Position numbers and translations under genes: made by a program. The notes under the pieces are model-generated. The model was not told the DNA's origin. It made no database searches and saw only the letters and a list, made by a program, of their open reading frames with translations. From Streptomyces althioticus (GTDB lineage Bacteria; Actinomycetota; Actinomycetes; Streptomycetales; Streptomycetaceae): DNA of 64,000 bases. Location of the stretch: positions 248,001 through 312,000 of the forward strand of contig BMSW01000008.1 of NCBI GenBank assembly GCA_014649355.1. Direction: 5' to 3'. Below, piece by piece: positions 60,689 through 64,000 of the stretch; position 1 is the first letter of the stretch; the number at the start of each line of letters is the position of its first letter.

Positions 60689-62212
60689 ATGGCACCAGAA
60701 GCACCGCTGCTCAGCATGTCCGGCATCACCAAGTCGTTCCCGGGAGTCCGGGCCCTGGACGGCGTCGACCTCGACGTCCAGGCCGGCGAGGTGCACTGTC
60801 TGCTCGGCCAGAACGGCGCCGGGAAGTCGACGCTCATCAAGGTCCTGGCCGGCGCCCACCAGCCCGACACGGGCACGATCAGCTGGCGCGGGGACGACGT
60901 CACCCTGCGCTCGCCGATCGCCGCCATGCGCCTCGGCATCGCCACCATCTACCAGGAACTCGACCTGGTGGAGCACCTGTCGGTCGCGGAGAACGTCCAC
61001 CTCGGGCACGAGCCCACCGCCGCCGGCTTCGTCGTCCGGGGAAGGGCGGCACGCGCGTCCACCGCGGAACTGCTCCAGCGCCTCGGTCACCCCGAGATCG
61101 ACCCCGGCCGCCTGGTCGGCGACCTCTCCGCCGCGCACCAGCAGATCGTGTCCATGGCCCGCGCCCTCTCCCACGACGTGCGGCTCATCGTGATGGACGA
61201 GCCGTCCGCCGCCCTCGACCCGGACGAGGTCGACAACCTCTTCCGCATCGTCGGCGACCTGACCGCCGCCGGCGTCGCCGTCGTCTACATCTCCCACCGC
61301 CTGGAGGAGATCCGCCGCATCGGCGACCGCGTGACCGTGCTGAAGGACGGCCGCGCGGTGGCCCGCGGGCTGCCCGCCAAGTCGACGCCCACCAGCGAGG
61401 TGGTGTCGCTGATGACGGGCCGCAACGTCGAGTACGTCTTCCCGCCCCGCCCGGACACCCCGCCGGTCAAGGCCGCCGAGCCGGTGCTCACCGTGGAGAA
61501 CCTGTCCCGGCGCGGCGAGTTCGCCCCGCTCGACCTCCAGGTGCGCCCCGGCGAGATCGTCGGACTCGCGGGCCTCGTCGGGTCCGGGCGCTCCGAGATC
61601 CTCGAGACGATCTACGGCGCCCGCAAGCCCGACACCGGCCGCGTCCTCGTCGACGGCAGACCCCTGCGCCCGGGCAGCGTCCGCGCCGCCGTCCGCGCCG
61701 GACTGGGCCTCGCCCCCGAGGAACGCAAGGCGCAGGCCCTGCTGATGCTGGAGTCGGTCACCCGCAACGTGTCCGTCTCCTCCATGTCCCGCTTCGCGCG
61801 GGCCGGCTGGATCGACCGCGGCGCCGAACTGGGGGCGGCGCGCGCGGCGGTCCGGGAGCTGTCCCTGCGGCCCGACAACCCCGACGTGCCCGTGCGCACC
61901 CTGTCCGGCGGCAACCAGCAGAAGGCCGTCCTCGCCCGCTGGCTGCTGCGCGGCTGCCGGGTGCTGCTGCTGGACGAACCCACCCGCGGCGTCGACGTAG
62001 GCGCGCGGGCCGAACTGTACGCCGTGGTACGGCGGCTGGCGGACGAAGGGCTCGCCGTGCTGCTGGTCTCCAGCGAGGTGCCCGAGGTCCTCGGCCTCGC
62101 CGACCGCGTGCTGGTGCTGCGCGAGGGCTCCGTCGTCCACACGGCGCCCGCCCGCGAACTCGACGAACACCGTGTACTCGACCTGGTCATGGAAGGAAGC
62201 CCGGCGTCATGA
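60689..62212 (+). CDS. Sugar ABC transporter ATP-binding protein (RbsA/XylG type)
   Basis: 507-aa protein with two fused ATPase domains, as in carbohydrate uptake class 2. Domain 1: Walker A LLGQNGAGKSTLIK, Walker B LIVMDEPSAALDPDEV, SHRLEE switch. The first signature is the degenerate DLSAAHQQ. Domain 2: degenerate Walker A GLVGSGRSEIL, intact signature LSGGNQQKAVLARWL, Walker B LLLDEPTRGVDVG. This asymmetry is normal for the family. ATG 60689 with GAGGGGAA. Its stop overlaps the permease start (ATGA). Confidence 0.94.
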   Translation: MAPEAPLLSMSGITKSFPGVRALDGVDLDVQAGEVHCLLGQNGAGKSTLIKVLAGAHQPDTGTISWRGDDVTLRSPIAAMRLGIATIYQELDLVEHLSVAENVHLGHEPTAAGFVVRGRAARASTAELLQRLGHPEIDPGRLVGDLSAAHQQIVSMARALSHDVRLIVMDEPSAALDPDEVDNLFRIVGDLTAAGVAVVYISHRLEEIRRIGDRVTVLKDGRAVARGLPAKSTPTSEVVSLMTGRNVEYVFPPRPDTPPVKAAEPVLTVENLSRRGEFAPLDLQVRPGEIVGLAGLVGSGRSEILETIYGARKPDTGRVLVDGRPLRPGSVRAAVRAGLGLAPEERKAQALLMLESVTRNVSVSSMSRFARAGWIDRGAELGAARAAVRELSLRPDNPDVPVRTLSGGNQQKAVLARWLLRGCRVLLLDEPTRGVDVGARAELYAVVRRLADEGLAVLLVSSEVPEVLGLADRVLVLREGSVVHTAPARELDEHRVLDLVMEGSPAS

Positions 62213-63228
62213 CGCAGAACGTCTCCCCGCCGCGGGACAGCACCTCCAAGGTGCCGTCGGCCGGCGAACAGCCCGCCTGGCGGGCCGTGTTGTTCCGCGC
62301 CGACGTGCGCACCCTGTCCCTGCTTGGCGTGCTCGCCGTACTCGTCCTCATCGGCGGCCTCACCAAGCCGGACCAGTTCCTGGACACCCGCAACCTCCAG
62401 CTGGTCCTCACCCAGGCGTCCGTCATCGGCGTCGTCACCGTCGGCATGACCTTCGTCATCATCTCCGGCGGCATCGACCTGTCGGTCGGCGCGATCGTCG
62501 CCCTCGCCTCGGTGTGGGCGACCACCGTGGCCACCCAGGAGTACGGCTTCGCCGGCATCCTCTTCACCGCCGTCCTGGTCGGACTCGGCTGCGGCCTCGT
62601 CAACGGTGTGCTCATCGCGTACGGGGGGATGGTGCCGTTCATCGCCACCCTCGCCATGCTCGCCTCCGCCCGCGGCCTCGCCCTCCAGATCACCGACGGA
62701 CGCACGCAGATCGTCACCGTCGACAGCGTCCTCGACCTCGGCGAGCGCGACGCCTACGTGCTGGGCGTCCCCCCGCTGGTGCTGGTGTTCGCCGCGGTCA
62801 CCGTCGTCGGCTGGCTGGTGCTCAACCGCACCACCTTCGGCCGCCGCTCCGTCGCCGTCGGCGGCAACGCGGAGGCCGCCCGCCTGGCCGGCATCGACGT
62901 CCGCCGCCAGCGCCTCTACCTGTACCTGCTGTCCGGGCTGTGCTGCGGCATCGCCGCCTTCCTGCTGATCGTGCTGGCGGGCTCGGGCCAGAACACCAAC
63001 GGCAACCTCTACGAACTCGACGCCATCGCCGCCGCGATCATCGGCGGCACCCTGCTCACCGGGGGCCGCGGCACCATCGTCGGCTCCGTCCTCGGCGTCC
63101 TGATCTTCACCACCATCACCAACATCTTCGCCCTGAACAACCTGCAGACCGACGTCCAGCAGATCGCCAAGGGCGCGATCATCGTCGCCGCCGTGCTGGT
63201 CCAGCGGCGTACCGCGAGCACGACCTGA
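62209..63228 (+). CDS. Sugar ABC transporter permease (RbsC type)
   Basis: 339-aa membrane protein with about ten helices. The family signature GVVTVGMTFVIISGGIDLSVGAIVALASV and the cytoplasmic coupling loop GGNAEAARLAGIDVRRQRLYLYLLSG are present, and the closing DAIAAAIIGGTLLTGGRGTIVGSVLGVLIF is typical. It works as a homodimer with the upstream ATPase. ATG 62209 overlaps the ATPase stop. Confidence 0.94.
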   Translation: MTQNVSPPRDSTSKVPSAGEQPAWRAVLFRADVRTLSLLGVLAVLVLIGGLTKPDQFLDTRNLQLVLTQASVIGVVTVGMTFVIISGGIDLSVGAIVALASVWATTVATQEYGFAGILFTAVLVGLGCGLVNGVLIAYGGMVPFIATLAMLASARGLALQITDGRTQIVTVDSVLDLGERDAYVLGVPPLVLVFAAVTVVGWLVLNRTTFGRRSVAVGGNAEAARLAGIDVRRQRLYLYLLSGLCCGIAAFLLIVLAGSGQNTNGNLYELDAIAAAIIGGTLLTGGRGTIVGSVLGVLIFTTITNIFALNNLQTDVQQIAKGAIIVAAVLVQRRTASTT

Positions 63229-63245
63229 GGGAAGGGTTCACCGCC

Positions 63246-64000
63246 ATGCCAGAGCCGACGTTCACCAGCCGCAGAGGGCTCCTCTTCGGAGCCGCCGCCG
63301 TCTCCGCCGGCGCCCTCGTCACCGGCTGCACCAGCAACGAGCCCAGCGGGGGCGGCGAGTCCGCCGCCAACAACCAGCCGGCCGCCGACGACAAGCCCGG
63401 CAAGCAGGTCACCATCGGCTTCGCCGGACCGCAGGCCGACCACGGCTGGCTCAACGCCATCAACGACAACGCCAAGCAGCGCGCCGAGAAGTACTCCGAC
63501 GTCACCCTGGAGATCACCGAGGGCTCCAACGACACCGCCCAGCAGATCGGCCAGATCGAGACCCTCATCAACAAGAAGGTCGACGTCCTGGTGATCCTGC
63601 CGGCCGACGGCAAGGCCCTCACCCAGGTCGGACTGAAGGCGATGCGCGCCGGCATCCCGGTCGTCAACCTCGACCGCGTCTTCAACACCCCGCAGGCGTA
63701 CCGCTGCTGGGTCGGCGGCGACAACTACGGCATGGGCCTCAACGCCGGTCACTACATCGGCGAGAAGCTCAAGGGCAAGCAGGACGCCAAGGTGATCGAG
63801 CTGGCCGGACTGGACAACCTGGAGCTGACCAAGCAGCGCACCCAGGGCTTCGACGACGCCCTGAAGAACTACCCGAACATCCGCAAGGTGGCCCGCCAGG
63901 CCGCCGAGTTCACCGTCGAGTCGGGCCAGGCCAAGATGGCGCAGCTGCTCCAGGCCCAGTCGCAGTTCGACGCGCTGTGGAACCACGACGACGACCAGGG
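63246..64000 (+). CDS. Sugar ABC transporter substrate-binding lipoprotein (partial at right edge)
   Basis: First 251 residues of a periplasmic-binding-type (RbsB, Peripla_BP_4) lipoprotein; the end is outside the window. N terminus MPEPTFTSRRGLLFGAAAVS with Arg9-Arg10 and lipobox LVTGC, Cys28, so a lipoprotein that may be exported by the Tat pathway. After a Gly/Ser/Asn-rich linker, VTIGFAGPQADHGWLNAINDNAKQRAEKY begins the binding fold, followed by INKKVDVLVILPADGKAL and GIPVVNLDR. GAAGGG precedes ATG 63246. Third gene of the importer operon. Specificity (ribose, xylose, galactofuranose or other) is not predictable. Confidence 0.93.
   Translation, partial: MPEPTFTSRRGLLFGAAAVSAGALVTGCTSNEPSGGGESAANNQPAADDKPGKQVTIGFAGPQADHGWLNAINDNAKQRAEKYSDVTLEITEGSNDTAQQIGQIETLINKKVDVLVILPADGKALTQVGLKAMRAGIPVVNLDRVFNTPQAYRCWVGGDNYGMGLNAGHYIGEKLKGKQDAKVIELAGLDNLELTKQRTQGFDDALKNYPNIRKVARQAAEFTVESGQAKMAQLLQAQSQFDALWNHDDDQ

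Overview
This is high-GC actinomycete chromosome, almost certainly Streptomyces. The signs are strong third-position G/C bias, frequent GTG starts, many four-base stop/start overlaps (ATGA or GTGA), an avoided TTA codon, a CebR operator, and gene sets typical of the genus (gvpOAFGYZJLSK, DUF5753 regulators, CBM2 cellulases). From memory, the gene order resembles the S. coelicolor region from the transketolase and gas vesicle genes to the cellulase and formate dehydrogenase genes; I could not check this. I see no rRNA or tRNA genes, CRISPR array, insertion sequence or prophage, so the window reads as ordinary chromosome with accessory metabolic islands.

Layout. 1-2.05 kb: the end of a transketolase overlapping a stand-alone LigD-type polymerase gene. 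2.17-7.86 kb: a ten-gene gas vesicle operon without gvpN or gvpC. 7.9-19.0 kb: methyltransferase, ABC-F ATPase, a stress-flavoured group (PfpI/DJ-1, CBS pair, DUF2795, SigB-type sigma factor with a leader ORF), a proline-rich secreted protein, a degenerate aminotransferase coupled to a metallo-hydrolase, DedA and a second metallo-hydrolase. 19.1-25.6 kb: a holin-like/phosphatase fusion, a MoxR ATPase with a metallopeptidase/VWA partner, OsmC and a GDPD phosphodiesterase. 25.6-32.3 kb: a second DnaK under a HAIR (HspR) operator, two XRE regulators, pterin dehydratase, methyltransferase, peptidase E and a chloramphenicol phosphotransferase-like kinase.

32.3-40.3 kb is a plant polysaccharide island: GH74 xyloglucanase and GH48 cellulase on the minus strand, divergent from a GH6 cellobiohydrolase, all with CBM2. 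Two CebR-type boxes lie in the shared 494-bp promoter region, and GH48 carries a TTA codon in its signal peptide. 40.4-48.5 kb holds a methyltransferase, SDR, aldo/keto reductase, long-chain acyl-CoA ligase, a LysR regulator divergent from a bile-acid-type transporter, and a secreted DUF4185-like protein.

48.6-58.8 kb is a formate module: five minus-strand genes (PanE-like reductase, Cys-type formate dehydrogenase catalytic subunit, fused NuoE/NuoF-like diaphorase, iron-sulfur subunit, FdhD), divergent from an OxlT-type transporter and its small subunit. FabH and a GntR/FCD regulator follow; related sequence motifs occur upstream of the regulator and in the module's divergent promoter. 59.0-64.0 kb: a ROK repressor, a repeat-laden 513-bp spacer, and a ribose-type ABC importer (ATPase, permease, lipoprotein) running off the right edge.
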